From contig NZ_JNAH01000004.1 in the NCBI RefSeq assembly GCF_000759885.1, positions 62,001 to 126,000 on the forward strand: 64,000 nt of DNA, read 5' to 3'. Of this stretch, positions 38,513 to 47,195 are shown piece by piece. The stretch's first letter is position 1. The number at the start of each line of letters is the position of its first letter. This stretch comes from Prochlorococcus marinus str. GP2. GTDB lineage: Bacteria; Cyanobacteriota; Cyanobacteriia; PCC-6307; Cyanobiaceae. The notes beneath the pieces were generated by a model, which saw only the letters and a program-made list of their open reading frames with translations, was not told the DNA's origin and searched no databases. Position numbers and translations under genes: made by a program.

Positions 38513-39931
38513 ATGTCCAAGGCACATTTTGGTTTAATAGGTCTTGGTGTTATGGGCGAAAATTTAGTTCTTAACGCAGAGAGAAATGGATTTTCTAGTG
38601 TAGTTTTTAATAGGACTTACTCAAAAACCGAAGAATTTTTACAAGGTCGTGGCCTTGGGAAGAATATAGAAGGAGCTGAAACTCTTCAAGAATTTGTTAA
38701 TAAGCTTGAGAGACCTAGAAGAATTCTAATGATGGTAAAAGCTGGGCCCGCAACAGATGCTGTCATTGATAATATTTCTGGCTATCTCGAGGAAGGAGAT
38801 TTATTAATAGATGGCGGTAACTCTCAATTTAAAGATACAGAAAGAAGGGTGAATACTCTTGAAAGTAAAAGTTTTGGATACATTGGGATGGGAGTCTCAG
38901 GAGGGGCCAAAGGAGCTTTAGAAGGTCCAAGTATGATGCCCGGTGGTACTAAGGCTTCATATGATGCAATAGAAAGCTTATTAACAAAAATGGCTGCAAA
39001 AGTTGAAGACGGGCCATGTGTTGCATATGTTGGACCAGGAGGCTCAGGTCATTTTGTGAAAACTGTTCATAATGGAATTGAATATGGAATTGAACAAATA
39101 CTTGCAGAAGCTTATGACCTTATGAAGAGAGTCAAAGGAATGAAAGGTCAGCAAATGTCAGAGGTATTTGGTATTTGGAATAATACTGATGAATTAGCTT
39201 CTTATCTTGTTGAGATAACAGAGATTTGTCTAAATACAAAAGATGAGATAACTGGAGATGATGTCGTGGAAAAAATATTAGATAAAGCTGGCCAGAAAGG
39301 TACAGGGTTATGGACTGTTGTAAGTGCTTTAGAACTGGGGGTATCAGTCCCAACAATTTATGCATCTTTAAATGCAAGAGTAATGAGTTCTTTAAAAGAG
39401 CAACGTAGTGAGATTGAAAAAACTATTCCATCTAAAGAGATAGAGGATTTTGATTTAGGAAATATATCAGATGGAATGAAACCTTTATTTGATGCTGTAG
39501 TCCTTGCCACAATAGCTAGCTATGCCCAGGGTATGGACATCTTAAGGGAAGCATCTGCAGTATATGACTACGGTTTGAATATGCCGTCAATTGCTCAAAT
39601 ATGGAAAGGTGGTTGCATAATTAGATCAAAATTATTAAGTAAAATTCAAGATGCTTATAACAAAGACCCTAATCTAAAAAATTTAATTTTTGATGATTGG
39701 TTCAATAATGAAATTGCGACAAGATTAGATAACTTATCTAAAGTTGTTTCTTTATCCACAAAATCTGGTATCCCAGTCCCATGTCTATCCAGTACCTTAG
39801 ATTATTTGAATAGTTATAGAACTAATAGACTTCCTCAGAACCTTGTTCAGGCAATGAGAGACTGTTTTGGCTCTCATACATATGAAAGAATTGATAAGGA
39901 AGGTAGTTTTCATACTGAATGGATGAAATGA
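38513..39931 (+). CDS. gnd: 6-Phosphogluconate dehydrogenase (decarboxylating)
   Basis: A 472-aa oxidative pentose phosphate enzyme yielding ribulose 5-phosphate, CO2 and NADPH. Seen: Rossmann GLIGLGVMGENLV (7-19), IDGGNSQFKDT, GGSGHFVKTVHNGIEYG with the catalytic Lys, and YAQGMDILREAS. The last 13 bases overlap the start of pgl, the enzyme one step before it in the pathway, so the two are co-expressed. Confidence 0.96.
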   Translation: MSKAHFGLIGLGVMGENLVLNAERNGFSSVVFNRTYSKTEEFLQGRGLGKNIEGAETLQEFVNKLERPRRILMMVKAGPATDAVIDNISGYLEEGDLLIDGGNSQFKDTERRVNTLESKSFGYIGMGVSGGAKGALEGPSMMPGGTKASYDAIESLLTKMAAKVEDGPCVAYVGPGGSGHFVKTVHNGIEYGIEQILAEAYDLMKRVKGMKGQQMSEVFGIWNNTDELASYLVEITEICLNTKDEITGDDVVEKILDKAGQKGTGLWTVVSALELGVSVPTIYASLNARVMSSLKEQRSEIEKTIPSKEIEDFDLGNISDGMKPLFDAVVLATIASYAQGMDILREASAVYDYGLNMPSIAQIWKGGCIIRSKLLSKIQDAYNKDPNLKNLIFDDWFNNEIATRLDNLSKVVSLSTKSGIPVPCLSSTLDYLNSYRTNRLPQNLVQAMRDCFGSHTYERIDKEGSFHTEWMK

Positions 39932-40656
39932 TTGAAAAGATTAAAAATGGATATACACTTAACATTTACAAAGACAAGTTAGAGCTATCTACAGCAGTTT
40001 TTAAGTTTATTGAAAGTCACATTATTCATATTTTAAAAAAGAAAGACAGGTTCAAATTTTGTGTAAGTGGAGGTTCAACTCCTAAATCTGTCTATAAGCT
40101 TTTATCAAAAAGTGATCTTAGATGGGATATGGTTGATGTCTTTTTAGGGGATGAAAGATGTGTTGATCCAAATTCAGAATTGAGTAACTCGTTAATGTTG
40201 AATAATTCATTGCTAACTAATTTTGGATCTAAAGCTTTTTTTTATGAAATTTTCAATGATTTAAATGCTGATGATGAAGCTACAAAAAATCAATTTATTT
40301 CTAAATTATTTGAAAAATGCGGATCAAACCCTCCAACTTTTGATTTAACATTATTAGGTCTTGGAGACGATGGTCATACAGCCTCACTATTCCCTTATAA
40401 AAAAAATAATAATGTAGATGATTTTGTTATTTTTAATGAAGGTAAAGGTTTAAGAAGAATTTCATTAACTCCAAAGGTTCTTTCAGCTTCTTCAAAGATA
40501 GTATTTTTAGTTAGTGGAGCTTCTAAAAGAATTGCTCTTGAGAGATTATTAGATGAAAAAGAGTCACCAGATAGAACACCATCAAAATTAATAAAATCTA
40601 TTAATCAAATTTCAATATTTTGTGATCAGGAATCAGCAAAAGAATTAGAAATTTAG
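39919..40656 (+). CDS. pgl: 6-Phosphogluconolactonase
   Basis: A 245-aa DevB/Pgl-family hydrolase converting 6-phosphogluconolactone to 6-phosphogluconate. Conserved segments: CVSGGSTPKSVYKLL, VFLGDERCVDP and LTLLGLGDDGHTASLFP with the active-site His. The overlap with gnd indicates translational coupling. An in-frame ATG a few codons downstream is a possible alternative start. Confidence 0.93.
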   Translation: MDEMIEKIKNGYTLNIYKDKLELSTAVFKFIESHIIHILKKKDRFKFCVSGGSTPKSVYKLLSKSDLRWDMVDVFLGDERCVDPNSELSNSLMLNNSLLTNFGSKAFFYEIFNDLNADDEATKNQFISKLFEKCGSNPPTFDLTLLGLGDDGHTASLFPYKKNNNVDDFVIFNEGKGLRRISLTPKVLSASSKIVFLVSGASKRIALERLLDEKESPDRTPSKLIKSINQISIFCDQESAKELEI

Positions 40657-40686
40657 TTAAAGTCTACTAATAATTTAAATTATTTA

Positions 40687-41235
40687 ATGAGTAAGAAAAA
40701 ATTTTTATTCCAGAAAAAGGAGTTTGATGGTTGGGAAACATTAAATGATACTGTTATGGGCGGATCAAGTTCAGCTTTTTGTGAAATTTCAAATTCGGGT
40801 TTGATATTAAAGGGTAATATTGTCGAGAAAGCAGGAGGATTTGTTAGTTGTAGATCGTCTATATATAAACCTTCTTTAAATGTATCTGAGTATTTATCCT
40901 TTGAATTAAATATTGATGGACAAGGAAGAACTTTTAAATTTGCTGTCGCTTGTGAAGATGATCTACTAGGACTAACCGAATTTATTCCGGGTGGACTTAG
41001 ATGGATTAAATCATTCCCAACAAAAAAATTCGGGACAACAAATGTTCAAATTCCTTTTAGTGAGTTAAAACCTTCAGTTAGAGCTAATAAAGTATCTTTT
41101 CCATTTAAATTCAAGCCATCTAAAATTAAAAGATTGCAACTACTACACTCTAAGTTTGGTGATGATGGATTACTTAATAATGAGTTTAGACAGGGTTCCA
41201 TAAAAGTTTTAATTAAATCAATAAGTGTTATTTGA
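40687..41235 (+). CDS. CIA30-domain protein
   Basis: A 182-aa protein of the complex I intermediate-associated protein 30 (CIA30) family: W-x-x-LNDTVMGGSSSAF near the start and a GQGRTFKFAV strand, then a beta-sandwich ending in a long PFKFKPSKIKRLQ stretch. In cyanobacteria it may assist assembly of membrane complexes, but evidence is thin. Cytoplasmic by sequence. It overlaps the next gene by 11 bases. Confidence 0.75.
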   Translation: MSKKKFLFQKKEFDGWETLNDTVMGGSSSAFCEISNSGLILKGNIVEKAGGFVSCRSSIYKPSLNVSEYLSFELNIDGQGRTFKFAVACEDDLLGLTEFIPGGLRWIKSFPTKKFGTTNVQIPFSELKPSVRANKVSFPFKFKPSKIKRLQLLHSKFGDDGLLNNEFRQGSIKVLIKSISVI

Positions 41236-41611
41236 AAATCCACCTAAAAATATAGAGAGCTTAATCGCTAAGTCAGCAGATTTAACAAATAAACCTTTTG
41301 TTCATTCTGTAGTAAAAATAAATGGTGAATACGAATTTGAAGATGAAGATATTGATTTAACAGTAAATATCTTATGTCGTGATAAAGAAGGTAAAAGATT
41401 AGAAATTTATGATCTTGAATTAGAACTTTTTAAATCAAATAAAGAGTTGGTTTTAGTAATCTCTAAGCTTAACTTCCCTGATGAACCAATATTATGGTGT
41501 GGAGTTAAAACATTATGGATGGATAGCAATAATGGGAAAAAATGCAACTCACCAAAATACAGCTCTAGATTGGAAAATTTAGCAAATAGGATAAAAAGTT
41601 TTATTGAGTAA
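41225..41611 (+). CDS. Hypothetical protein, 128 aa, coupled to the CIA30 gene
   Basis: A soluble alpha/beta protein starting at a GTG (41225) inside the CIA30 gene. Acidic EFEDEDIDLTVNIL and a later KLNFPDEPILWCGVKTLW segment give it a recognisable cyanobacterial character, but I cannot name a family. Its overlap with the CIA30 gene points to joint function. Convergent with ilvD. Confidence 0.65.
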   Translation: MLFENPPKNIESLIAKSADLTNKPFVHSVVKINGEYEFEDEDIDLTVNILCRDKEGKRLEIYDLELELFKSNKELVLVISKLNFPDEPILWCGVKTLWMDSNNGKKCNSPKYSSRLENLANRIKSFIE

Positions 41612-41632
41612 GAAAATAAAATTTGAGCTGAT

Positions 41633-43306
41633 TTATAAATCAGTAACAGCCCCTAAACTTGATGTGCTTACGATTCTCGAATATTTTGAAAGAATTCCTC
41701 TTTTGTATTTTTGAATAGGTTTTACCCAATCTTTTTTTCTTTTTTCTAATTCTTCGTCAGATAAATCAACTTGAATTAGTTGTTTTACAGCATCTACTGT
41801 AATTAAATCACCTTGTTTTATTAGAGCAATATTTCCTCCTACAGCAGCCTCTGGAGCTATATGACCCACCACAAGACCATAGGTACCCCCGCTAAATCTT
41901 CCATCGGTAATTAAAGCCACCTTCTCTCCTAGCCCTTGACCAACAATCGCAGATGTTGGAGCTAACATTTCTCTCATGCCTGGACCTCCTACAGGACCTT
42001 CGTTTCTAATGACAACAACATCACCAGCTTTGATATCGTTATTTAATATCGATTTCAAACAATCTTCTTCACTTTCAAAAATCTTTGCGGGACCTGTTAA
42101 TACAGGGTTTTTTACTCCGCTAATTTTGGCTACAGAACCTTCGCTCGCTAAGTTACCTTTTAATATCGCTAGATGTCCTTTTTTATAAAGAGGGTCATCC
42201 ATGTCTCTTATGACATTTTGATTTGTTGGAGGCTTATCAGGAATATTCTGTAAGTATTCTGAGATGGTTTTGCCTTCAATGTTTTTGCAATCGCCATGAA
42301 TTAATCCTGCATTCAAAAGTATTTTCATTACTTGTGGAATCCCACCTGCCTTATGAAGATCCACCGTCACATATTTACCACTCGGTTTAAGGTCACAAAT
42401 AACGGGTACTTTTTGTCTGATTCTCTCAAAATCATTAATATTGATATCTATTCCTGCAGTATTCGCAATAGCTAAAATGTGCAATACCGCATTTGTTGAT
42501 CCACCAATTGCCATAATTACTGATATTGCATTTTCAAATGCTTTCTTTGTCATTAGGTCTAGAGGTCTTATATCTTTTTCTATTGCAGAGACTAATATCT
42601 CAGCACTTTTATCTGCACTTTGTTCTTTTTCAAGATCTTCAGCAGCCATAGTGGAACTGTGAGGAAGACTTAACCCTAATACTTCAATAACCGCAGACAT
42701 TGTATTAGCTGTAAACATTCCTCCACAGCTACCAGCACCAGGAATACAATTTTTCTCAACTTGGATTAGCCTTTCTTCATTAATTTTGCCTGATGTTAAT
42801 TGTCCAACAGCTTCAAAGGCACTAACGACAGTAAGATCTTCTCCATGCAATTTCCCAGGCTTTATTGTCCCTCCATAAATGAAAATTGAGGGAATATTCA
42901 TTCTTGCAATCGCAATCATGGCACCCGGCATATTTTTATCACATCCTCCTATAGCAAGTACTCCATCCATACTCTGAGCATTGCATGCTGTTTCAATTGA
43001 ATCAGCGATAACTTCTCTTGAAACTAGGGAATATTTCATGCCCTCTGTTCCCATAGAAATGCCATCACTTACTGTTATAGTCCCAAACATTTGAGGCATC
43101 CCACCTGATCTTTTTATTGACTCTTCAGCTTTAAGAGCTAGCTTATTTAAACCCATATTGCATGGTGTTATGGTGCTGTATCCATTTGCAACTCCAATAA
43201 TAGGTTTATTAAAATCTTCATCATTAAATCCAACAGCTCTTAACATCGATCTGTTAGGGGATCTTTGCACACCTTGGGTTATTGCAGATGATCTGAGTTT
43301 ATTCAT
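41633..43306 (-). CDS. ilvD: Dihydroxy-acid dehydratase
   Basis: A 557-aa Fe-S dehydratase making 2-keto acids for isoleucine, valine, leucine and pantothenate. Three cluster Cys are visible: Cys49 (TPCNMG), Cys122 ([10 protein letters not shown]) and Cys194 ([11 protein letters not shown]). These fit the [2Fe-2S] form of the family. The C-terminal domain has [11 protein letters not shown]. Full length. Confidence 0.96.
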   Translation of the reverse strand: MNKLRSSAITQGVQRSPNRSMLRAVGFNDEDFNKPIIGVANGYSTITPCNMGLNKLALKAEESIKRSGGMPQMFGTITVSDGISMGTEGMKYSLVSREVIADSIETACNAQSMDGVLAIGGCDKNMPGAMIAIARMNIPSIFIYGGTIKPGKLHGEDLTVVSAFEAVGQLTSGKINEERLIQVEKNCIPGAGSCGGMFTANTMSAVIEVLGLSLPHSSTMAAEDLEKEQSADKSAEILVSAIEKDIRPLDLMTKKAFENAISVIMAIGGSTNAVLHILAIANTAGIDININDFERIRQKVPVICDLKPSGKYVTVDLHKAGGIPQVMKILLNAGLIHGDCKNIEGKTISEYLQNIPDKPPTNQNVIRDMDDPLYKKGHLAILKGNLASEGSVAKISGVKNPVLTGPAKIFESEEDCLKSILNNDIKAGDVVVIRNEGPVGGPGMREMLAPTSAIVGQGLGEKVALITDGRFSGGTYGLVVGHIAPEAAVGGNIALIKQGDLITVDAVKQLIQVDLSDEELEKRKKDWVKPIQKYKRGILSKYSRIVSTSSLGAVTDL

Positions 43307-43329
43307 ATTATTTGAGAACCTTTTTTATT

Positions 43330-43620
43330 CTATTGCCCCAACTCTTCAAGTTGCTTCCTCACATCAGCAATTGCAGAATTAAGTTGCTCAACTTTCTTCT
43401 CCAGATTCTCTCCTTCAACTTCATTTATATTTTCATTTGAATCAATCGCTTCTGAGCCGTCTTGAATTCTGGAGGAATACATCATTGCTTTTTGTTTTTT
43501 TTCCTCCTTTCTTTTGTCTGCTTCGGATATTAACCACCAAGCTAGACCTGCTGCTCCAATAAAAGCACCGCTTATTAATGATAAAAGATTATTTGAAGAC
43601 GAATCTCTGTATTCAGACAT
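43330..43620 (-). CDS. Membrane-anchored coiled-coil protein, hypothetical
   Basis: A 96-aa protein with one TM segment near the N terminus (LISGAFIGAAGLAWWLIS, about 14-31), then a charged region. A C-terminal coiled coil (ENLEKKVEQLNSAIADVRKQ) lies in the cytoplasm by the positive-inside rule. Similar short anchored coiled-coil proteins are common in picocyanobacteria, but no function is known to me. It lies 23 bases upstream of ilvD on the same strand. Confidence 0.65.
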   Translation of the reverse strand: MSEYRDSSSNNLLSLISGAFIGAAGLAWWLISEADKRKEEKKQKAMMYSSRIQDGSEAIDSNENINEVEGENLEKKVEQLNSAIADVRKQLEELGQ

Positions 43621-43649
43621 TGGTAAAATATTTACTCCTATATTCTATA

Positions 43650-44267
43650 TTAGTTCTTATCTTGAAATATAGTACTTAAACGCGATAGAGGATTCCCAAT
43701 ACCAGGTACTAATAATTGTGTTTTTTCGTCTTCCTCATCTATGCAAGAAGTGTAAATTACCTGATTAGGGAGTAATTTCGCAATTTCATTTAACCCTTTA
43801 TTTGAGCAAATAGCAGTTATTAAAAGAATCCTATTTGAATCAACACCTAATTCCTTTAATTTAATTAAAGTTTCTAATGTTGCTGATTTTGTTGTTATTT
43901 GTTCTGAATAAAAAATAACTCCTTCATTTGATTCAATAGTTTTAGGAAGTTCTCCTAATAAGAGGGTTGAATTAGGAATTACTTCTTTAGATCCAAACCA
44001 AAGAGATAATCCTTCGGGCAACATTGCGAGCACTTTTATTGGATAATCATTATTAATAAAGAATCCATCTGCGTCTCCATTATCAGTATTTACTATTTCT
44101 TTTTTATATGGCAGCCAATTACGTAATGCTTCATATGTAAGCCATTTCCCTAATTGCTCATATCCTGTTGAGTACAAAATGTTTGGAGTATTTTTTTCTC
44201 GCAATATTGAAAGCCAATGTTTTATTAATGGATGAGGAGGAACAATAACCTTTAGTGACATTGCCAT
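43650..44267 (-). CDS. Uracil phosphoribosyltransferase-like protein with degraded PRPP loop
   Basis: A 205-aa protein aligning along its length with Upp: a VIVPPHPLIKHWLSILR start, a YEALRNWLP helix, and an end resembling Upp (IYTSCIDE then LLVPGIGNPLSRL). The PRPP-binding loop that reads DPMLATGG in active enzymes is replaced by YSEQITTKSA (about 120-129). The usual Arg-rich GLRAG segment is also altered. It may be inactive as a UPRTase and serve a regulatory or other role. Length is about normal. Confidence 0.75.
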   Translation of the reverse strand: MAMSLKVIVPPHPLIKHWLSILREKNTPNILYSTGYEQLGKWLTYEALRNWLPYKKEIVNTDNGDADGFFINNDYPIKVLAMLPEGLSLWFGSKEVIPNSTLLLGELPKTIESNEGVIFYSEQITTKSATLETLIKLKELGVDSNRILLITAICSNKGLNEIAKLLPNQVIYTSCIDEEDEKTQLLVPGIGNPLSRLSTIFQDKN

Positions 44268-44330
44268 CTATTTTCCTTTAAGATACTCTTACAAACTTTA
44301 AATACTTAAGTTCTAAAATACAGTCTTATT

Positions 44331-44843
44331 ATGATTAAATCAATTGTTTTCCCCTCACTAAAGAATGCATTAATTACTTTGTTATTTGTTGGGATTTTAT
44401 TTTTTAATTCTGTAAATTCTGCATGGGCTAAAAGACCTCCTGAGATTAGAAACCAGCAAGACCTTAATTTAGAGCCAGATATGCATGGTCAAGATTTAAG
44501 CGGTAACGAATACGTTAAGTTTGATTTGAATGGGTTTAATTTCAGTGAAAGTAATTTAGAAGGGGCGGTGTTCAATAATAGTAAATTGCAAAACTCAAAG
44601 TTTACTGGAGCAAATTTAAGAGATGCACTAGCTTATGCAACAGACTTTACAGATGCTGATCTTTCGGATGTTAATTTTACTAATGCTTTATTAATGGAGA
44701 GTAATTTTGAAGGTGCAAAAATAGATGGTGCAGATTTTACTGATGCAGTTCTTAGTCGTACGCAACAAAAACAATTATGTGCGATTGCTAATGGCACAAA
44801 TAGTTCTACAGGAGAGAGTACAGAATATAGCTTAGGTTGTTAA
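44331..44843 (+). CDS. Exported pentapeptide-repeat protein
   Basis: A 170-aa protein with a signal peptide (cleavage near VNSAWA, about residue 33). About twelve tandem A(D/N)LXX-type pentapeptide repeats follow (FNFSESNLEGAVFNNSKL, and so on) that fold as a right-handed beta helix. A C-terminal tail has two Cys (about residues 151 and 170). Such proteins occur in the thylakoid lumen of cyanobacteria; the role is not established. Followed nine bases later by the cobW-type gene. Confidence 0.8.
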   Translation: MIKSIVFPSLKNALITLLFVGILFFNSVNSAWAKRPPEIRNQQDLNLEPDMHGQDLSGNEYVKFDLNGFNFSESNLEGAVFNNSKLQNSKFTGANLRDALAYATDFTDADLSDVNFTNALLMESNFEGAKIDGADFTDAVLSRTQQKQLCAIANGTNSSTGESTEYSLGC

Positions 44844-44852
44844 TCATAAAAG

Positions 44853-45917
44853 ATGAAAAAAAAAATTCCAGTTATTGTTGTTTCGGGATTTCTTGGCTCA
44901 GGGAAAACAACTTTTCTAAGATATCTATTAAAAGAGAGTAATAAAAAATTTGGTTTAATAATTAATGAATTTGGTGATGTTGGAATTGACGGTGATTTGA
45001 TTAAAAGTTGCGATAAATGTGATGAATCTGAAGACGAGTGCGTTATCGAATTAAACAATGGATGTTTATGTTGTACCGTTCAAGATGATTTTGTTCCATC
45101 AATAAAAGCTCTCCTAGAATTTAATCCTCCTATCGAATCAATAATTATCGAAACAAGTGGCTTGGCACTACCAATTCTCTTAATTCAAGCACTTAACTGG
45201 CCTGAGATTAGGTCTTTTATCTATCTCGATGTAGTTGTTGGTATCGTTAATGGAGAATCAATGCTTAATGGTTCACCAATTAATGATTTAAATAAAATAA
45301 CAAAACAATATAATGAAATAGATAAAATTGATCACAACGCCTCTATAGATGAACTTTTTGAGGAGCAACTAGAAGCTTCTGATATCGTTTTAGTCTCAAG
45401 ATCAGATATCCTAAATGATGATCAGTTTGACGTTGTAAAAAATAAAATTCAGGGAAGTCTAAACTCATCCACACCAGTCCTTAAATCCAAGAATGGCAAA
45501 ATTGATTTAAATTATTTATTTGACTTTAATTTTAAAAAAGGGACTTATAAAGAATTTTTAATGGAAGAACATGACCATAATCATGTTGAGCTAGTATCAG
45601 ATTCATTTAAATTAAATTATTTCCTTGAAAAAAATGACTTTGAAAAGGAGATGTCAAAAATCTTGGATGAATTAAACATTCTTCGAATAAAAGGACGTAT
45701 TTGGATACCAAACAAATCATTGCCTTTACAAATACAAATTGTTGGAAAGAAAATTAATACTTGGTTTGAACAAGCTCCAGACAATTGTTGGAGACCAAAT
45801 GATAATGCTGGGCTTGAATTAGTAATAATTTCCTTTGATGAAAAATCTATAAAAAATTTAAGTAGAAAAATTAAAGAGAAATTTAAGATTTTAAGTGACC
45901 CAAAAATAGCAATTTGA
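44853..45917 (+). CDS. CobW/COG0523-family GTPase (metal chaperone-like)
   Basis: A 354-aa G3E GTPase. Walker A is GFLGSGKT (12-19), the metal-binding CxCC motif is Cys71, Cys73 and Cys74, and a Walker B-like ETSGLA segment follows. An acidic and Cys-containing insert (KSCDKCDESEDEC) and a later EEHDHNHVE patch add metal ligands. The C-terminal CobW domain includes GRIWIPNK. The family inserts or traffics Zn, Co, Ni or Fe. The metal is unknown here; the His/Cys inserts favour zinc. Confidence 0.85.
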   Translation: MKKKIPVIVVSGFLGSGKTTFLRYLLKESNKKFGLIINEFGDVGIDGDLIKSCDKCDESEDECVIELNNGCLCCTVQDDFVPSIKALLEFNPPIESIIIETSGLALPILLIQALNWPEIRSFIYLDVVVGIVNGESMLNGSPINDLNKITKQYNEIDKIDHNASIDELFEEQLEASDIVLVSRSDILNDDQFDVVKNKIQGSLNSSTPVLKSKNGKIDLNYLFDFNFKKGTYKEFLMEEHDHNHVELVSDSFKLNYFLEKNDFEKEMSKILDELNILRIKGRIWIPNKSLPLQIQIVGKKINTWFEQAPDNCWRPNDNAGLELVIISFDEKSIKNLSRKIKEKFKILSDPKIAI

Positions 45918-45923
45918 CTTTAT

Positions 45924-45957
45924 AGTTAGCTGTCGGGATACTAACTACAGTAGACAG
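45924..45957 (+). promoter_or_regulatory. Candidate H-type pseudoknot leader, glutamine-II riboswitch-like
   Basis: Stem 1 is AGTTAG (45924-45929) with CTAACT (45941-45946). Its 11-base loop starts with CTGTC (45930-45934), which can pair with GACAG (45953-45957) downstream, giving an H-type pseudoknot with a CAGTAG-containing connector. Only six bases separate it from the ATG at 45964, so folding would block translation start. Size, layout and a small-peptide gene downstream resemble the Downstream-peptide (glutamine-II) riboswitch class of marine cyanobacteria. Identity is inference and was not searched. Confidence 0.5.
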
Positions 45958-45963
45958 CCCAAG

Positions 45964-46128
45964 ATGGAAAATCCAAAAATCACTTTAAAACAAATAATTT
46001 CTGACGACGTTACATCAATTGATAAAATAAAATGTTCAAAATGTGGAGGGGCAGGAAATTTTAAAACACATGAAAATTCAAGGAGAACTTGTTTAGTTTG
46101 TTTTGGTAAAGGATATATAAATATTTAA
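45964..46128 (+). CDS. Small DnaJ-type zinc-finger-like protein, 54 aa
   Basis: ATG at 45964, TAA at 46126-46128. The product has two CxxCxGxG units, CSKCGGAG (24-31) and CLVCFGKG (43-50), the pattern of one DnaJ/BSD2-type zinc-binding module. A 20-residue acidic lead precedes them. It is probably a stand-alone zinc ribbon that contacts unfolded proteins or a partner, but the function is unknown. The pseudoknot leader directly upstream suggests ligand-controlled translation. Confidence 0.7.
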   Translation: MENPKITLKQIISDDVTSIDKIKCSKCGGAGNFKTHENSRRTCLVCFGKGYINI

Positions 46129-46225
46129 TAACTTAGAAAACCTTAAGGTAAAAATATTTGTTTATTAATCAATAGTTCTTTTTATTAAAATTTAAACTAA
46201 TCTTCTAGTAGAAATTAATTTTTAA

Positions 46226-46480
46226 TTGGACCAATTTGCTGTAAAAGTTTTTGTAAGACTAAGACCCTCAGTTTTAGATCCAGCAGGGGAAGCTACCAAA
46301 TCTGCTTCTATAAAACTTGGAGCCGAGGGAATAAAATCATTACGTATAGGAAAAATGATTGAGGTAAAAATTGAAGGTAATGGTGAAAACGAAGTAAGAG
46401 AAAAAATTGATTTATTATGTGATAGGTTATTCGCAAATACTGTTATTGAAGATTATGAGTATTTACTAGAAAAATTATAA
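46226..46480 (+). CDS. purS: Phosphoribosylformylglycinamidine synthase subunit PurS
   Basis: An 84-aa small subunit that bridges PurL and PurQ in step four of purine synthesis. The fold pattern is [18 protein letters not shown], then [11 protein letters not shown], then a LLANPVIE-like [10 protein letters not shown] end. The start is a TTG at 46226. purQ begins one base after its stop, the usual purS-purQ order. Confidence 0.93.
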   Translation: MDQFAVKVFVRLRPSVLDPAGEATKSASIKLGAEGIKSLRIGKMIEVKIEGNGENEVREKIDLLCDRLFANTVIEDYEYLLEKL

Positions 46481-46481
46481 G

Positions 46482-47147
46482 ATGGATAATTTTACTGTAG
46501 GAGTTGTTGTCTTTCCTGGTTCTAATTGTGATCGTGATGTTTCATGGGCATTGGAAGGTTGTTTAGACATGAGAACAAAATACTTGTGGCATGAGTCTTC
46601 AGATTTAAGCGACGTAGATGCAATAGTTTTACCCGGAGGATTTAGCTATGGTGATTATTTAAGATGCGGAGCAATAGCGAGATTCTCTCCATTAATAAAT
46701 GCTTTGGATGACTTTGTGAAAAGTGGAAAAAGAGTTTTAGGAATTTGTAATGGGTTCCAAATTTTGACAGAATCTGGCTTTTTGCCTGGCGCCCTTACTG
46801 CAAATAAAAATCTTAATTTCATCTGTGATGATGTTGAACTGGATATTGTATCTTCAAAAGGAGGTTGGTTTAATGTTGGTGGTGAAAAACAAACTATTAA
46901 GTTACCCATAGCTCATGGGGAAGGAAGATATCATTGTGATTCTGATACTTTAAAAAAACTTGTAGATAATGAATTGATCGCTTTGAGATATAAAAATAAT
47001 CCTAATGGATCCTCATTCGATATCGCAGGCATAACTAATGATAAGGGTAATGTTCTAGGTTTAATGCCTCATCCAGAGCGAGCATGTGACGAGACAATTG
47101 GTGGGACTGATGGTCTCTTTACATTAAAATCATTAATATTGAAATAA
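46482..47147 (+). CDS. purQ: Phosphoribosylformylglycinamidine synthase subunit PurQ
   Basis: A 221-aa class I glutamine amidotransferase supplying ammonia to PurL. The nucleophile is Cys89 in GICNGFQIL. The catalytic His/Glu lie in MPHPERA near residue 206. It begins with [14 protein letters not shown] and contains [12 protein letters not shown]. Ends at a strong terminator shared with convergent fba. Confidence 0.96.
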   Translation: MDNFTVGVVVFPGSNCDRDVSWALEGCLDMRTKYLWHESSDLSDVDAIVLPGGFSYGDYLRCGAIARFSPLINALDDFVKSGKRVLGICNGFQILTESGFLPGALTANKNLNFICDDVELDIVSSKGGWFNVGGEKQTIKLPIAHGEGRYHCDSDTLKKLVDNELIALRYKNNPNGSSFDIAGITNDKGNVLGLMPHPERACDETIGGTDGLFTLKSLILK

Positions 47148-47177
47148 AAAAAGACCCCCAATTTGGAGGTCTTTTTT
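47146..47177. terminator. Bidirectional terminator between purQ and fba
   Basis: The stem A-run-GACCCCC / GGAGGTC-T-run (47146-47159 and 47165-47177) has a five-base loop and one internal mismatch (C157/A167). It has A/T runs on both sides, so it can stop transcription from both strands. It lies between convergent purQ and fba. The clearest intrinsic terminator in the window. Confidence 0.85.
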
Positions 47178-47195
47178 ATTTTATTTGGGATGAAA

